Notes: a model not told the origin generated them from the sequence alone. Shown: positions 51,507-61,018, counted from the stretch's first letter. The stretch: 64,000 bases of DNA from Falsiroseomonas stagni DSM 19981 (GCF_900114315.1 NZ_FOSQ01000008.1:1-64000); one strand, 5' to 3'. A program made the numbers and translations.

Positions 51507-53578
51507 GGGGCGTTTCCCTGGATGTCGATGAGGATGTTGCCGTGGCTGTCGGCCATGAAGGTCGCGTCGGGGCCGATGACGATGGTGGATTCGCGTTCCT
51601 CCACCACCGCGGGGCCCGCATGGCGTTCGCCGGGGCGCAGGCGGTAGCGGTCATGCACCCGGCAGGGCGCCATGCCGGTCTCGGGAAACCAGACCGGGCG
51701 CTCGCCCTTCAGCGAAGCGCCGTCACCGCTGGCGCTGGCCTCCGGCACGGAGGGGCGGGAGGCGGTGGCGTTGAGGCGCCAGGACAGCACCTCCATCGGC
51801 ACCCCCGTGATGCGCCGGTCGAAGAGGCGCTGGTAGGTGTCGAGGAAGGCGGCCTCGACGCTGGCGGCATCGATGGCATCGGGCAGCGGCACGGCGATGT
51901 CGAAGCCCTGGCCGGCGTAGCGCATGTCCACGCTGCGGCGGAAGGTGACGTCACCGGGCGCGGCGCCCGCATCCTCCAGCATGGCGCGGGCCTCGGCCTC
52001 CATCGCCGCGAAGCGCTCCGCGATGGCGGTCCAGTCCACGGCGTTGAGGCGCTGCACGCCGGATCGCACGAGATCGATGGCCGGCGCGGCGACGAGGAAG
52101 CCGAGCGCGGAGGCGACGCCAGCGCCCTGCGGCACGATCACCCGTGACAGCTTCAGCAGTTTTGCCAATCCATAGGCGTGCACCGGGCCCGCACCGCCGA
52201 AGGCGAGCATGGCGTAGCGGCGGGGGTCCCTGCCCTTCTCCGCCACATACATGCGCGTCGCCGCCGCCATGTTCTCGTTCACGATGGCATGGATGCCGGC
52301 CGCGGCTTCGAGCACGGAGATGCCGAGCGGGCGCGCCAGGTGCTCCTCCATCGCGCGTTCCACCGCGCCGCGATCCAGCGCCATCTCCCCGCCGAGGAAG
52401 TATTCGGGGGAGAGGTAGCCCAGCAGCAGGTCGGCATCCGTGACCGTGGGATGCGTGCCGCCGCGGGCGTAGCAGACGGGGCCGGGGACAGAGCCCGCGC
52501 TTTCAGGACCGACCGTCAGCAGCCCCATGGCGCTGACCTGCGCGATGGAGCCGCCGCCGGCGCCGATCTCGATCAGGTCGATCACCGGCACCTTCAGCGG
52601 CAGGCCCGATCCCTTGCGGAAGCGGCGGACGCGCGCGGCCTCGAAGGTCGAGGAATGCTCGGCCTCCCCCTTCTCCACCAGGCACATCTTGGCCGTGGTG
52701 CCGCCCATGTCGAAGGAGATCATGTCGGCGACGCCGGCGATGCGACCGTGATGCATCGCCGCCGTGGCACCGGCCGCGGGGCCGCTTTCGATCAGCTGCA
52801 CCGGGTTGGCGCGGGCATAGCCGACGGTCGCGATCCCGCCGGCCGACAGCATGAGATGCAGCGGCCCGCCGAGGCCCTTCGCCTTCAGCGCGGCTTCCAG
52901 CACCGCGAGGTAGCGGTCCATCAGCGGCGTGACATAGGCGTTCACGCAGGCGGTGTTCGCCCGCTCATATTCGCGGATCTCCGGCGCCACGTCGGAGGAG
53001 AGCGTGACGGGCACGCCGTGCAGTTCTTCCGCCAGGATCGCGCCGGCGCGGCGTTCATGGCTGGCATCAAGGTAGCTGTGCAGGAAGCAGACCGCGACGG
53101 CCTCCACGCCCTGCGCCTTCAGCGCGCGGGCGGCATCGCGCACCTCATCCTCCGCCAGCGCCAGGCGTTCGGTGCCATGCGCGTCATGGCGCTGCGTCAC
53201 CGCGATCCGGCGCGGGCGCGGGACCAAGGGCTCCGGCTTGTCGAGGAAGAGGTCGTAGAGGTCGTAGCGCATCTCCCGCCCCATCTCGAGGCTGTCGCGG
53301 AAGCCGCGCGTGGTGACCAGGCCGATGCGCGCGCCCTTGCGCTCGATCACGATGTTGGTGACCAGCGTGGTGCCGTGGACGATCTGGCGCACATCGCCGA
53401 AGCCGACGCCCGCTTCCGCCAGCAGCCGGTCCAGCCCTTCCAGAATGGCGCGGCCGGGATCGTCCGGGGTGGTCAGGCGCTTGCCGGTCAGGACGCGTGC
53501 ACGCGCCTCATCGACCAGCACGAAATCGGTGAAGGTGCCGCCGACATCGACACCGACGCGGATAGGAGGAACGGTCAT
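51503..53578 (-). CDS. hyuA: HyuA: hydantoinase/oxoprolinase family A subunit
   Basis: A 691-residue ASKHA-type ATPase subunit of N-methylhydantoinase/5-oxoprolinase enzymes. The start VGVDVGGTFTDFVLVDE, the IVHGTTLVTNIVIERKGA region, DMGGTTAKM and the C-terminal AVVEERESTIVIGPDA match the family. The enzyme uses ATP to hydrolyse a lactam or imide; acetone and acetophenone carboxylases are distant relatives, so the exact reaction is open. HyuB is two genes upstream, split from HyuA by a Bug gene, with four-base overlaps at each joint. Confidence 0.92.
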   Translation of the reverse strand: MTVPPIRVGVDVGGTFTDFVLVDEARARVLTGKRLTTPDDPGRAILEGLDRLLAEAGVGFGDVRQIVHGTTLVTNIVIERKGARIGLVTTRGFRDSLEMGREMRYDLYDLFLDKPEPLVPRPRRIAVTQRHDAHGTERLALAEDEVRDAARALKAQGVEAVAVCFLHSYLDASHERRAGAILAEELHGVPVTLSSDVAPEIREYERANTACVNAYVTPLMDRYLAVLEAALKAKGLGGPLHLMLSAGGIATVGYARANPVQLIESGPAAGATAAMHHGRIAGVADMISFDMGGTTAKMCLVEKGEAEHSSTFEAARVRRFRKGSGLPLKVPVIDLIEIGAGGGSIAQVSAMGLLTVGPESAGSVPGPVCYARGGTHPTVTDADLLLGYLSPEYFLGGEMALDRGAVERAMEEHLARPLGISVLEAAAGIHAIVNENMAAATRMYVAEKGRDPRRYAMLAFGGAGPVHAYGLAKLLKLSRVIVPQGAGVASALGFLVAAPAIDLVRSGVQRLNAVDWTAIAERFAAMEAEARAMLEDAGAAPGDVTFRRSVDMRYAGQGFDIAVPLPDAIDAASVEAAFLDTYQRLFDRRITGVPMEVLSWRLNATASRPSVPEASASGDGASLKGERPVWFPETGMAPCRVHDRYRLRPGERHAGPAVVEERESTIVIGPDATFMADSHGNILIDIQGNAP

Positions 53579-54543
53579 TCAGGCTTGATCCCCGCAGCCT
53601 GCACGACTTCGCCCCAGCGGCGCGTCTCCGAAGCCAGCAGCGCGCGGAACTCGGCGGGGCCGAGCGCCAGGCGATTGAGGCCGAGCGCGGGCAGGCGCGC
53701 TGTCATGGCCTCGCTGGCCATGGAGGCCTCGATGGCCGTGACCAGCTGCGCCAGCACGGGATCGGGGATGCCGAGCGGGCCGAGCACGCCCCACCAGAAG
53801 CCGGAGACGAGATCGACGCCCTGCTCCTTCAGCGTCGGCACGTCGGGCATGGCGGCGATGCGCTGTTCGGACGCCACCCCGATGACACGGATCTGGCCGG
53901 ACTGGACGAGGGGCGCGGCCGTGGCGAGCGCCATGATCGTCGCCTGCACCGTCCCCGCCAGCACGTCCTGCACCGCCGGCGCCGCGCCGCGATAGGGCAC
54001 ATGCGTGACGCGCACGCCGGCCCTCATCTGCAGCAGTTCCAGGATCAGGTGCGTGGAGCTGGCGACGCCCGCGGAGGCGAAGTCGATCGCCGCCGGATTG
54101 GCGCGCGCGGCGGCGAGCAATTCGCCCAAGGTTCTGAAACGCGACTGCCCGCCAACCACCACCAGGGCGGGCGCAATGGCGAGGGCCGCGACTGGGGAAA
54201 AATCCCGCGCGGCATCGAAGGGCGCGGGGCGGCCACCGGCGACCTGCACGGCGGGGATGGTCGCCAAGGGTGTGTCGCCCAGCAGCAGCGTCGTGCCGTC
54301 CGGCGCGCTGCGCATCACCGCCTCCGCCCCGATCTGGCTGCCGGCGCCGGCGCGGTTCTCCACCACCACGGGCTGGCCGAGCCGTTCCGTTAGTGGCACG
54401 GAGAGCAGCCGCGCCAGCGTGTCGGAGCCCCCGCCAGCGGCGAAGGGCACGATCAACCGCACGGGCCGCGTGATCTGCGCCCGCGCCACGGCAGGCGCGA
54501 ACAGCGCGCTGGCCACCAAGGCACGGCGCGTGATGGTCATCAT
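53575..54543 (-). CDS. Bug/TctC-family periplasmic binding protein in the Hyu operon
   Basis: A 322-residue Bug protein with signal peptide (TITRRALVASALFAPAVARAQ), then PVRLIVPFAAGGGSDTLARLLS, VVVENRAGAGSQIGAEAVMRSAPDG, VPYRGAAPAVQDVLAGTVQAT and AAMPDVPTLKEQGVDLV. It probably binds the substrate of the HyuA/HyuB enzyme in the periplasm. It lies between hyuB and hyuA and overlaps both by four bases (ATGA), so the three are one translational unit. Confidence 0.92.
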   Translation of the reverse strand: MMTITRRALVASALFAPAVARAQITRPVRLIVPFAAGGGSDTLARLLSVPLTERLGQPVVVENRAGAGSQIGAEAVMRSAPDGTTLLLGDTPLATIPAVQVAGGRPAPFDAARDFSPVAALAIAPALVVVGGQSRFRTLGELLAAARANPAAIDFASAGVASSTHLILELLQMRAGVRVTHVPYRGAAPAVQDVLAGTVQATIMALATAAPLVQSGQIRVIGVASEQRIAAMPDVPTLKEQGVDLVSGFWWGVLGPLGIPDPVLAQLVTAIEASMASEAMTARLPALGLNRLALGPAEFRALLASETRRWGEVVQAAGIKPE

Positions 54544-56192
54544 GGCGTCACCCCGTAATCCCGTTGCGCCCCTTCGGGCGAGACATAGCCATCCGCCAGG
54601 TCGCGCTTCACCGCCGCCGGATCGCGCGCGCGCGGGTCGCCATAGCCGCCGCCACCGCCGAGATGCATCAGCAGCCGGTCGCCCGGTTGCAGCGTGCTGC
54701 GGGACTTCGGATGCGGCTTGCGGCCATCCTGCAATTGCACCAGCGCCGGCGCGCCGGCCTCCCCACCATCCAGCCCGCCCGCGGGGTGCTTCATGCGGTC
54801 GGCGATGAGGGAGAGGCGCACGCTCTCCTGCGTCATCACCTCCAGCTCGATCTCCTGGCCGAGGCCGCCGCGGAACTGGCCGGGGCCGCCGCTGTCGGGC
54901 ATCAGATCCTTCTTCCACACCAGGATCGGCGCCGATGCCTCGAAGGCCTCGATGGAGCCGGAGCCGGAATTGGTGGGGAAGGCGGTGGTGTTGAGGCCAT
55001 CGCGATGCGCCGCAGCCCCCATGCCGCCGCTGCCGAACAGCACCTGGCTGAAGCGGTCGCCGTTGTTGTCCCGCCCCGTATAGACCGGGCGCGGCGCGGG
55101 GCTGGCGCTGTCCGCCACCACCATCCCCGGCACGATCTGCGCCAGGCACTGATACAGCGCGCCGGACAGGAACAGCCCCGTCAGGTGCCGCGCATTCACC
55201 GCCGCGGGCCAGCGCGGGTTGAGGATGCTGCCCTCCGGCGCTGCCACGCTGACGGCGCGGTAGCTGCCCTCGTTCCGCGGCGTCAGCGGGTCCAGCGCGC
55301 ATTTCAGCGGATAGACGGTGTAGGCGTAGGTGTAGTTCATCACGCTGTTGAGGCCGCGCGCGATCTGGGGCGAGGTGCCAGCGTAGTCGACGGAAAGCTG
55401 GTCGCCCGCGATGGTCAGCGCGCATTGGATGCGCGTCTCCTGGTCTTCGTACCCGTCGGCGTAGACGGTGCCGTGCCAGGTGCCGTCCGGCAGCGCGGCG
55501 ATCGCCTTGCGCATGGCCGCATCCGCGCGGGCTTGCAGCGTGGCGGAGAGCGCGACCAGATCCTCCAGCCCCGTATCGTCCAGGAATTCCAGCACGCGCC
55601 GCGCGCAGACGCTGGTGGCCGTCACCTGCGCCTGGATGTCGCCCATCACCTGGTCCGGCACGCGGACATTGCCGCGGATGATGCGGGCGAGTTCGCGATT
55701 CTCCTTGCCCTCGATCAGGAATTTGGAGGGCGGGATGCGCAGCCCTTCCTCGAACACCTCCGTGCAATCCGCCGACCACAAGGTGCCACCGATATCGGGC
55801 ATGTGGGACGTGGCACCGGCAAACCCCACCAGCTTGTCCCCGCGAAAGATCGGCTGGGCCATGGTGATGTCGAGGAGATGGCCCGTGCCCATCCAGGGGT
55901 CGTTGGTGATCAGGCAGTCGCCCGGCCGCAACTCCGCCAGCGGGATTTCCGCCAGCATGTGGCGCAGCGTCTTCGGCAGTAGGCCGACGAAGCTCGGGAT
56001 GCCGATGCTGTTCTCCGCCAGGCTGTTGCCCTCCGCGTCCATGAGCACCGTCGCGAAATCATTGGATTCGCGGACGATGGTGGAGAAGGAGGTGCGGAGC
56101 AGCGCGGCCGCGGCCTCATCCGCCATGGAGATCAGCCGGCTCCAGAGGATCTGGAGCGTGACAGGATCGAAGGCGGGGCCTTGGGCGGTCAT
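54540..56192 (-). CDS. hyuB: HyuB: hydantoinase/oxoprolinase family B subunit
   Basis: A 550-residue subunit of the hydantoinase B/oxoprolinase family. Landmarks are FDPVTLQILWSRLISMADEAAAALLRTSFSTIVRES, DFATVLMDAEGNSLAEN, the GDCLITNDPWMGTGHLLD motif, the later NSGSGSIEAFEA and the terminal GGGGGYGDPRARDP block. It acts with HyuA to open a cyclic amide with ATP. AAGGACG upstream supports the ATG at 56192, ahead of which 77 bases separate it from the divergent LysR gene. It heads the five-gene operon. Confidence 0.92.
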   Translation of the reverse strand: MTAQGPAFDPVTLQILWSRLISMADEAAAALLRTSFSTIVRESNDFATVLMDAEGNSLAENSIGIPSFVGLLPKTLRHMLAEIPLAELRPGDCLITNDPWMGTGHLLDITMAQPIFRGDKLVGFAGATSHMPDIGGTLWSADCTEVFEEGLRIPPSKFLIEGKENRELARIIRGNVRVPDQVMGDIQAQVTATSVCARRVLEFLDDTGLEDLVALSATLQARADAAMRKAIAALPDGTWHGTVYADGYEDQETRIQCALTIAGDQLSVDYAGTSPQIARGLNSVMNYTYAYTVYPLKCALDPLTPRNEGSYRAVSVAAPEGSILNPRWPAAVNARHLTGLFLSGALYQCLAQIVPGMVVADSASPAPRPVYTGRDNNGDRFSQVLFGSGGMGAAAHRDGLNTTAFPTNSGSGSIEAFEASAPILVWKKDLMPDSGGPGQFRGGLGQEIELEVMTQESVRLSLIADRMKHPAGGLDGGEAGAPALVQLQDGRKPHPKSRSTLQPGDRLLMHLGGGGGYGDPRARDPAAVKRDLADGYVSPEGAQRDYGVTP

Positions 56193-56269
56193 GCGGCGTC
56201 CTTGGTGGTTGGCGCGCAGTCTGGGGCGGGGCTGGCGGGGGGGAAAGGCGCGGGATAGGCTCGTCAGCC

Positions 56270-57166
56270 ATGAGTTCAGCTCAAGGCATGGCCGGGTTGC
56301 CGTTGCAGGCACTCAGGGCCTTCGATGCGGCGGCGCGGCACCTCAACATGGCCCGCGCGGCGGCGGAGCTTGGCGTGACGCAGGGCGCCATCAGCCGGCA
56401 GGTCAAGGCGCTGGAGGAAAGGCTGGCGGAGCCACTCTTCACCCGGGGCCCGCGCGGGTTGCGGCTGACCGAGGCAGGCGACGTCCTGGCGGATTACGCC
56501 AGGCGGGGGCTGGAGACGCTGGAGAGCGGGCTGTTCCGCATCGGCCAGCCGCGCAGCCGCACGACGCTGGTCGTCAACGCCGCGCGCAGCTTCGCCATGC
56601 GGGTGCTGGCGCCGCGCATCGGCGATTTCGCCCGCGCCCATCCCTGGATCGACCTGCGGCTGGAAACGCATCGCTACTTCGCGCAGCTGCACGGCGCGGA
56701 TGTCGATGTCGCGATCCGCACGGGGAACGGGGACTGGCCGGACTACGTCGTGCGGCGCCTGACGCGGGAGCAGATGCTGCCGGTCTGCACGCCGGCGCTG
56801 CGTACCACCCTGCCGGATGACGCCACCGCCGCCCTGCCGCGCGCGACGCTGCTGCATTACGCGGAACGCCCGTATTGGCGAAGCTGGGCGGAAGCCGCGG
56901 GGATCGACGCTGGCCTCGTCGCCGCCGGCCCGCGCTTCGATGAGACGGCGATGGCGCTGGCCGCCGCCGAGGCCGGCCAGGGAATCGGCATCGGCTGGGG
57001 CGTGCTGGTGCGGGACGCCATCGCGGAGGGCCGCCTGGTGCGGGCCTTCGACGGCGTGATGGAGGATGGCACGGGCTACCATTTGGTGATGACGGAAATG
57101 GCGGCGCGACGATCCACCGTGCAGGCGTTTTCGGAATGGCTGGCGCGGAGCCTGGGCACGGATTAG
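56270..57166 (+). CDS. LysR-family transcriptional regulator (GcvA type)
   Basis: A 298-residue LysR regulator. The N-terminal winged helix (about 10-70) has LQALRAFDAAARHLNMARAAAELGVTQGAISRQVKALEERL; the effector domain follows with FARAHPWIDLRLETH and VAIRTGNG, of the GcvA/AmpR kind. It diverges from the Hyu operon across 77 bases, the usual LysR arrangement, so it probably controls that operon in response to its substrate. Its stop codon overlaps that of the converging MFS gene. Confidence 0.93.
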   Translation: MSSAQGMAGLPLQALRAFDAAARHLNMARAAAELGVTQGAISRQVKALEERLAEPLFTRGPRGLRLTEAGDVLADYARRGLETLESGLFRIGQPRSRTTLVVNAARSFAMRVLAPRIGDFARAHPWIDLRLETHRYFAQLHGADVDVAIRTGNGDWPDYVVRRLTREQMLPVCTPALRTTLPDDATAALPRATLLHYAERPYWRSWAEAAGIDAGLVAAGPRFDETAMALAAAEAGQGIGIGWGVLVRDAIAEGRLVRAFDGVMEDGTGYHLVMTEMAARRSTVQAFSEWLARSLGTD

Positions 57167-58398
57167 CGCAGCGCGGTATTGGCCGGCGCGTCGGAGGGCC
57201 AGAGATGCCGGCGCCAATGCAGCGCGATCGCCCCCGTGCAGATCAGCCCGAGCCCGGCATACATCGTGATGGTGCGCGTGAAGCCCATCCATTCGATAAG
57301 CGGCCCCGCCACCACCAGCCCGAGCGGCAGCCCATAGACCGCCAGGATCCGCAGCCCCATCACGCGGCCCCGGAAGCGTTCCTCCGCGCAGCGCAGCAGG
57401 ATCACGGACATGGGCACGAGAGCAAAACTCTGCACGAAGCCGGCCAGGCCCATCAGCACCAGGCCCGTGCGGGGATCGGTGACGGTGGCGAAGGCGATCA
57501 GCAGGGGGAACCAGATGGCGCAGGCCACCAGCATCACGCGTCCCGGATAGGCCACGCCGCCGCGCCCGATCATCACGATCGACCCCAGCAACCCGCCGCC
57601 CGCGAAGCAGGCGATGAGGTAGCCGAGCACGGTGCGGTCCACGCCATAGACCTCCCGCGCCACATAGGGCAGCAGCCCGCCAGAGACGGGATAGGCGAGC
57701 AGATTCACCAGGAAGGCCAGCAGGATCGCCGCCATCAGCGGCGGGGTTTCCCGCAGATGGCCGAAGCCGTCGCGCAATTCCCGCAAGGGGGAGGCCGGTG
57801 CCGACGTGATGCGCCGTGGCGCCGGCACCGCCAGCGTCAGGCCAAGGCTCGTCAGGTACAGCCCCACGACGACGCAATAGGTCGCACCGATGCCGAGCAT
57901 CGCCACAAGCCCCGCCCCCGCCAGCGCGCCCATCACGCGCGCCGTGTCCGCGGTGGTGCGGGAAATGCCCATCGCGGCCGGCATCTGCACCGCGGGCACG
58001 CTGGCCGCGATCAGCGCGTTGCGCATGCCCATGTCGGAAGGCCGCACCAGCCCCGCCACCGCGGCCACCGCCATCACCGCCACCGGCGTCATCGCCCCCG
58101 TCAGTGCCATCACGCCGATGACGGAAGCCAGCACCGCATAGAGCCCGCGCATGACGCACAGCACGCCGCGATGGCCCAGCCGGTCGCCCATCACGCCGAA
58201 CATGGGCGACACCAGCGTGCCGAGATACTGCACGGAGGCGAAGGCGGTCAGCCACACGACCGATCCCGTGCTGACCAGGATGTACCAGCCCAGCACCAGG
58301 GTCTCGATCTCGAAGCCCCAGGATGTGGCGATATCGGCGGGGAATTGCCGCCGGAATCCCTTCTGGCGGAAGGGCGCCAGGCCGGGCAGGCGCATCAT
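57163..58398 (-). CDS. MFS transporter
   Basis: A 411-residue major facilitator of about twelve helices with an N-terminal cytoplasmic tail (FRQKGFRRQFPADIATSWGF). It resembles the enterobactin-exporter/EntS-like MFS_3 group: the loop motif GVMGDRLGHRGVL after helix 2 and LLRCAEERFRGRVMGLR in the second half. The substrate is unknown. The first two codons are both ATG; no clear Shine-Dalgarno precedes them. The TTAG sequence at 57163-57166 forms the stop codons of both this gene and the converging LysR gene. Confidence 0.87.
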   Translation of the reverse strand: MMRLPGLAPFRQKGFRRQFPADIATSWGFEIETLVLGWYILVSTGSVVWLTAFASVQYLGTLVSPMFGVMGDRLGHRGVLCVMRGLYAVLASVIGVMALTGAMTPVAVMAVAAVAGLVRPSDMGMRNALIAASVPAVQMPAAMGISRTTADTARVMGALAGAGLVAMLGIGATYCVVVGLYLTSLGLTLAVPAPRRITSAPASPLRELRDGFGHLRETPPLMAAILLAFLVNLLAYPVSGGLLPYVAREVYGVDRTVLGYLIACFAGGGLLGSIVMIGRGGVAYPGRVMLVACAIWFPLLIAFATVTDPRTGLVLMGLAGFVQSFALVPMSVILLRCAEERFRGRVMGLRILAVYGLPLGLVVAGPLIEWMGFTRTITMYAGLGLICTGAIALHWRRHLWPSDAPANTALR

Positions 58399-58445
58399 GC
58401 GCGCGCACCGGCGCCTGCGCGCCCTGCCCGTGTCGTTTCCTCCGT

Positions 58446-58469
58446 CATTCCGCGCAGTATGCGGGAATG
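58446..58469. terminator. Imperfect hairpin after the decarboxylase gene
   Basis: CATTCCGC pairs with GCGGGAATG, one base bulged, across a GCAGTAT loop, 12 bases past the stop of the oxaloacetate-decarboxylase-like gene on the minus strand and before the MFS start. It may end that transcript. No T-run follows. Confidence 0.3.
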
Positions 58470-58480
58470 GCGGCGCGCGC

Positions 58481-59341
58481 CTACCCCCCGAGGAAGTCGC
58501 GGATCGCCGCGTCGTAATGCGCCTCGCGCTGCAACCGCTTCATGGTCGCGCCATCGGCGATGCCCGGCAGGTCCTTGGGCGCGGTGCCATCGCGCAACGC
58601 CTGCAGCGTGTCCCGCATGGCCTTCACCGCGGCGGGGAAGGTGTGGTGGCCCTGCAGCGCCACGCGCGCGCCATGCGCCGCCAGCACGGCCGCGCCGCCG
58701 ATCCCCGCCTTGGCGCTGCCGACCAGCAGCGGCAGGCCCGTCGCATCCCGCAGCGCATCCAACTGCGCCAGATCGGACAGCCCCGTGACGAAGATGCCGT
58801 CGGCACCGGCCCCTGCATAGGCGCGGGCACGGGCAATCGCGTCCTCCGTGGAGGTGACACCCAGCGCGCCAGTCCGCGCCACGATGACGAGCGAAGGATC
58901 GCTCCGCGCCGCCAGCGCCGCGCGGATCTTGCCCAGTCCTTCCTCCAGCGGCAGCAGCGCCGTGGCGTCGGGGCCGAAGGGGCGGGGCAGCAGCGTGTCC
59001 TCGATGGTCAGCGCCGCGACGCCGGCGGCTTCCAGTTCCTCCACCGTGCGCATCACGTTCAGCGCATTGCCGAAGCCGTGGTCCGCATCCACCAGCAGCG
59101 GCGGCGCGCCGCCGCGCGTGATGCGCCGCACCAAATCGGCCAGTTCCGTCAGCGTCAGGATGATGTGGTCCGGCGCGCCGAGCACGGCCTGCGAGGCGAC
59201 GGAGCCGCCCAGGATCGCTGTCTCGAACCCGATCTCGGCGGCGATGCGGCCGGAGATGGCATCGAAGACGGAGGCGGGGTGCACGCAGGAATCCCCCGCC
59301 AGGATGGCGCGGAAGGCCTGGCGGCGTGCTGTGGCGTTCAT
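58481..59341 (-). CDS. Oxaloacetate decarboxylase-like (ICL/PEP mutase family)
   Basis: A 286-residue enzyme of the isocitrate lyase/phosphoenolpyruvate mutase superfamily, closest in motif to the PA4872-type oxaloacetate decarboxylases: CVHPASVFDAISGRIAAEIGFETAILGGSVASQAVLGAPDHI, PLLVDADHGFGNALNVMRTVEELEAAGVAALTIEDTLLP, and LVIVARTGA. The metal-binding aspartates are in VDADHG. It should decarboxylate oxaloacetate or split a related 2-oxo acid. CAGGGAA upstream supports the ATG at 59341; a start at 59380 would lack one. It follows degP on the same strand. Confidence 0.88.
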   Translation of the reverse strand: MNATARRQAFRAILAGDSCVHPASVFDAISGRIAAEIGFETAILGGSVASQAVLGAPDHIILTLTELADLVRRITRGGAPPLLVDADHGFGNALNVMRTVEELEAAGVAALTIEDTLLPRPFGPDATALLPLEEGLGKIRAALAARSDPSLVIVARTGALGVTSTEDAIARARAYAGAGADGIFVTGLSDLAQLDALRDATGLPLLVGSAKAGIGGAAVLAAHGARVALQGHHTFPAAVKAMRDTLQALRDGTAPKDLPGIADGATMKRLQREAHYDAAIRDFLGG

Positions 59342-59384
59342 GGAAATTCCCTGCCTGGATGATCCGGCCAGGGTAGCCACGGGA

Positions 59385-59408
59385 GGGGCGGGGCCGGAAC
59401 CCCGCCCC
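59385..59408 (-). terminator. Hairpin after degP
   Basis: GGGGCGGGG (59385-59393) pairs with CCCCGCCCC (59400-59408) around a six-base loop, directly after the degP stop at 59415 on the minus strand. It likely ends or stabilises the degP transcript, although there is no T-run. Confidence 0.5.
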
Positions 59409-59414
59409 CCTTCG

Positions 59415-60902
59415 TCAGCCCGCGTTCAGCGGCAGGGCGATGAAGGCTCGCCCGCCATCCCGCACCACCTGAAGCGCGATGGCCGGGCGGCCGGCGCTGC
59501 GGGCGGCGGCGACGGCCTCCGTCACATCCTGTGGGCGGCGCACCTCACGCTCCCCGGCGCGCAGGATCACGTCACCCGCCTGCATCCCGCGCGTGGCGGC
59601 GATGCTGCCGGGCTCCACCGCGGCCACCGTCACGCCATCGCCCGCCTTGCCGGTGGACAGGCGCAGGCCGAGCGAGGCCTGGCGCGGCGCCTCCGCCCCG
59701 CCGGCGCGGGCTTCCTGCCGCGGCGCCTCCCGCTGGCCGAGCGTCACCGCCTGGTCCACCCGCTGGCCGTCGCGCAGCAGGGTCAGGGTCGCGGTGCTGC
59801 GGGGGGAGGCCTCGGCCACCGCGATCGCCAGGTCCCGCGCCGCGGCAACCGGGCGGCCACCGATGCCCACCACCACGTCGCCGGGCTTAACGCCGGCCTG
59901 GGCCGCGGGGCTGCCGGGCTCCACCCCCGCCACCAGCACGCCGCGCGTATCCGGCAGGCGCAGCGCGCTGGCCAGTTCCGCGTTCAGCGGCTGCATGGAA
60001 ACACCGAGCCAGCCGCGGGCCACGCGGCCATCCTGCTGGAGGTCCGTGATGACGTGCCGCGCCATCCGCGCCGGCACCGCGAAGCCGATGCCGACATTGC
60101 CGCCCGCCGGCGCGTAGATGGCGGTGTTGATGCCCACGACCTCCCCATTCGCATTGAACAGTGGGCCGCCGGAATTGCCGGGATTGATCGGCGCATCGGT
60201 CTGGATGAAGTCGTCATAGGGGCCCGCGCCGATCTGGCGGCCGCGGGCGGAGACGATGCCCGCCGTCACGCTGCCGCCCAGGCCGAAGGGATTGCCCATG
60301 GCCACCACCCAGTCGCCGACGCGAAGCTGGTCGCTGTCGCCCCAGGTCACGGCGGGCAACGGGCCACCGGCCTCCACCTTCAGCAGCGCGAGGTCCGTCT
60401 GCGGGTCCGTGCCGATCACGCGCGCCGGCAATTCGCGGCCATCGGTCAGCTCCACCTTCACGGAGGAAGCGTCGCCGACCACGTGGTTGTTGGTGACGAT
60501 GTAGCCCGCGGCATCGATGATGAAGCCGCTGCCCTGGCCGACGCTCCGGCGCTGCTCCCCGCGCTGTTCCCCCCTGGGGGCGCGCTGCCCGCGCTCGAAC
60601 TGCCGGAAGAATTGTTCCAGTGGCGTGCCGCGAAGCTCCGGCGGGATCTCGACCGAGGCCGGCGTCGCCTCCACCTGGCCCGTCACGGTCACGCGCACGA
60701 CGGAGGGCGCGACGCGGGCGGCGAGATCGGCAAAGCCCTGCGGGCCGCGCTGGTGCGGCAGGACGATGGCGGGGGTGGTGGGCGCGGCGGGCTGGGCGCG
60801 CAGCGGCAGCGTCGTGAGCGCCGTGGTGCCGAGGGCCAGGGCCAGGAAACCGGCGGCCCAGAGGCGGCGTGTCTTACGGGCGGGCTGGGTCTTGTCACTC
60901 AT
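59415..60902 (-). CDS. DegP/HtrA-like periplasmic serine protease
   Basis: A 495-residue protease with a signal sequence (WAAGFLALALGTTALTTLPLRAQ), a chymotrypsin-like domain and two PDZ domains. The catalytic triad is His140 (VTNNHVV), Asp170 (TDLALLK) and Ser244 (NPGNSGGPL). The first PDZ starts near RGWLGVSMQPL, the second near ASLGLRLST. A low-complexity RGEQRGEQRR loop lies ahead of the protease core. It degrades or refolds misfolded envelope proteins. It diverges from a two-component system, which may control it. Confidence 0.95.
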   Translation of the reverse strand: MSDKTQPARKTRRLWAAGFLALALGTTALTTLPLRAQPAAPTTPAIVLPHQRGPQGFADLAARVAPSVVRVTVTGQVEATPASVEIPPELRGTPLEQFFRQFERGQRAPRGEQRGEQRRSVGQGSGFIIDAAGYIVTNNHVVGDASSVKVELTDGRELPARVIGTDPQTDLALLKVEAGGPLPAVTWGDSDQLRVGDWVVAMGNPFGLGGSVTAGIVSARGRQIGAGPYDDFIQTDAPINPGNSGGPLFNANGEVVGINTAIYAPAGGNVGIGFAVPARMARHVITDLQQDGRVARGWLGVSMQPLNAELASALRLPDTRGVLVAGVEPGSPAAQAGVKPGDVVVGIGGRPVAAARDLAIAVAEASPRSTATLTLLRDGQRVDQAVTLGQREAPRQEARAGGAEAPRQASLGLRLSTGKAGDGVTVAAVEPGSIAATRGMQAGDVILRAGEREVRRPQDVTEAVAAARSAGRPAIALQVVRDGGRAFIALPLNAG

Positions 60903-61018
60903 GGTAGATCCCTCTGCGAAGCGTCCATCCCCGTGTGGGGTGGCGTGCCCTGGAGGTAGCGGGTCGCCCTCACGGGCTGTTCGCGGCAGGCATACGGATT
61001 GGTAAGGAGGCGCGGGGG

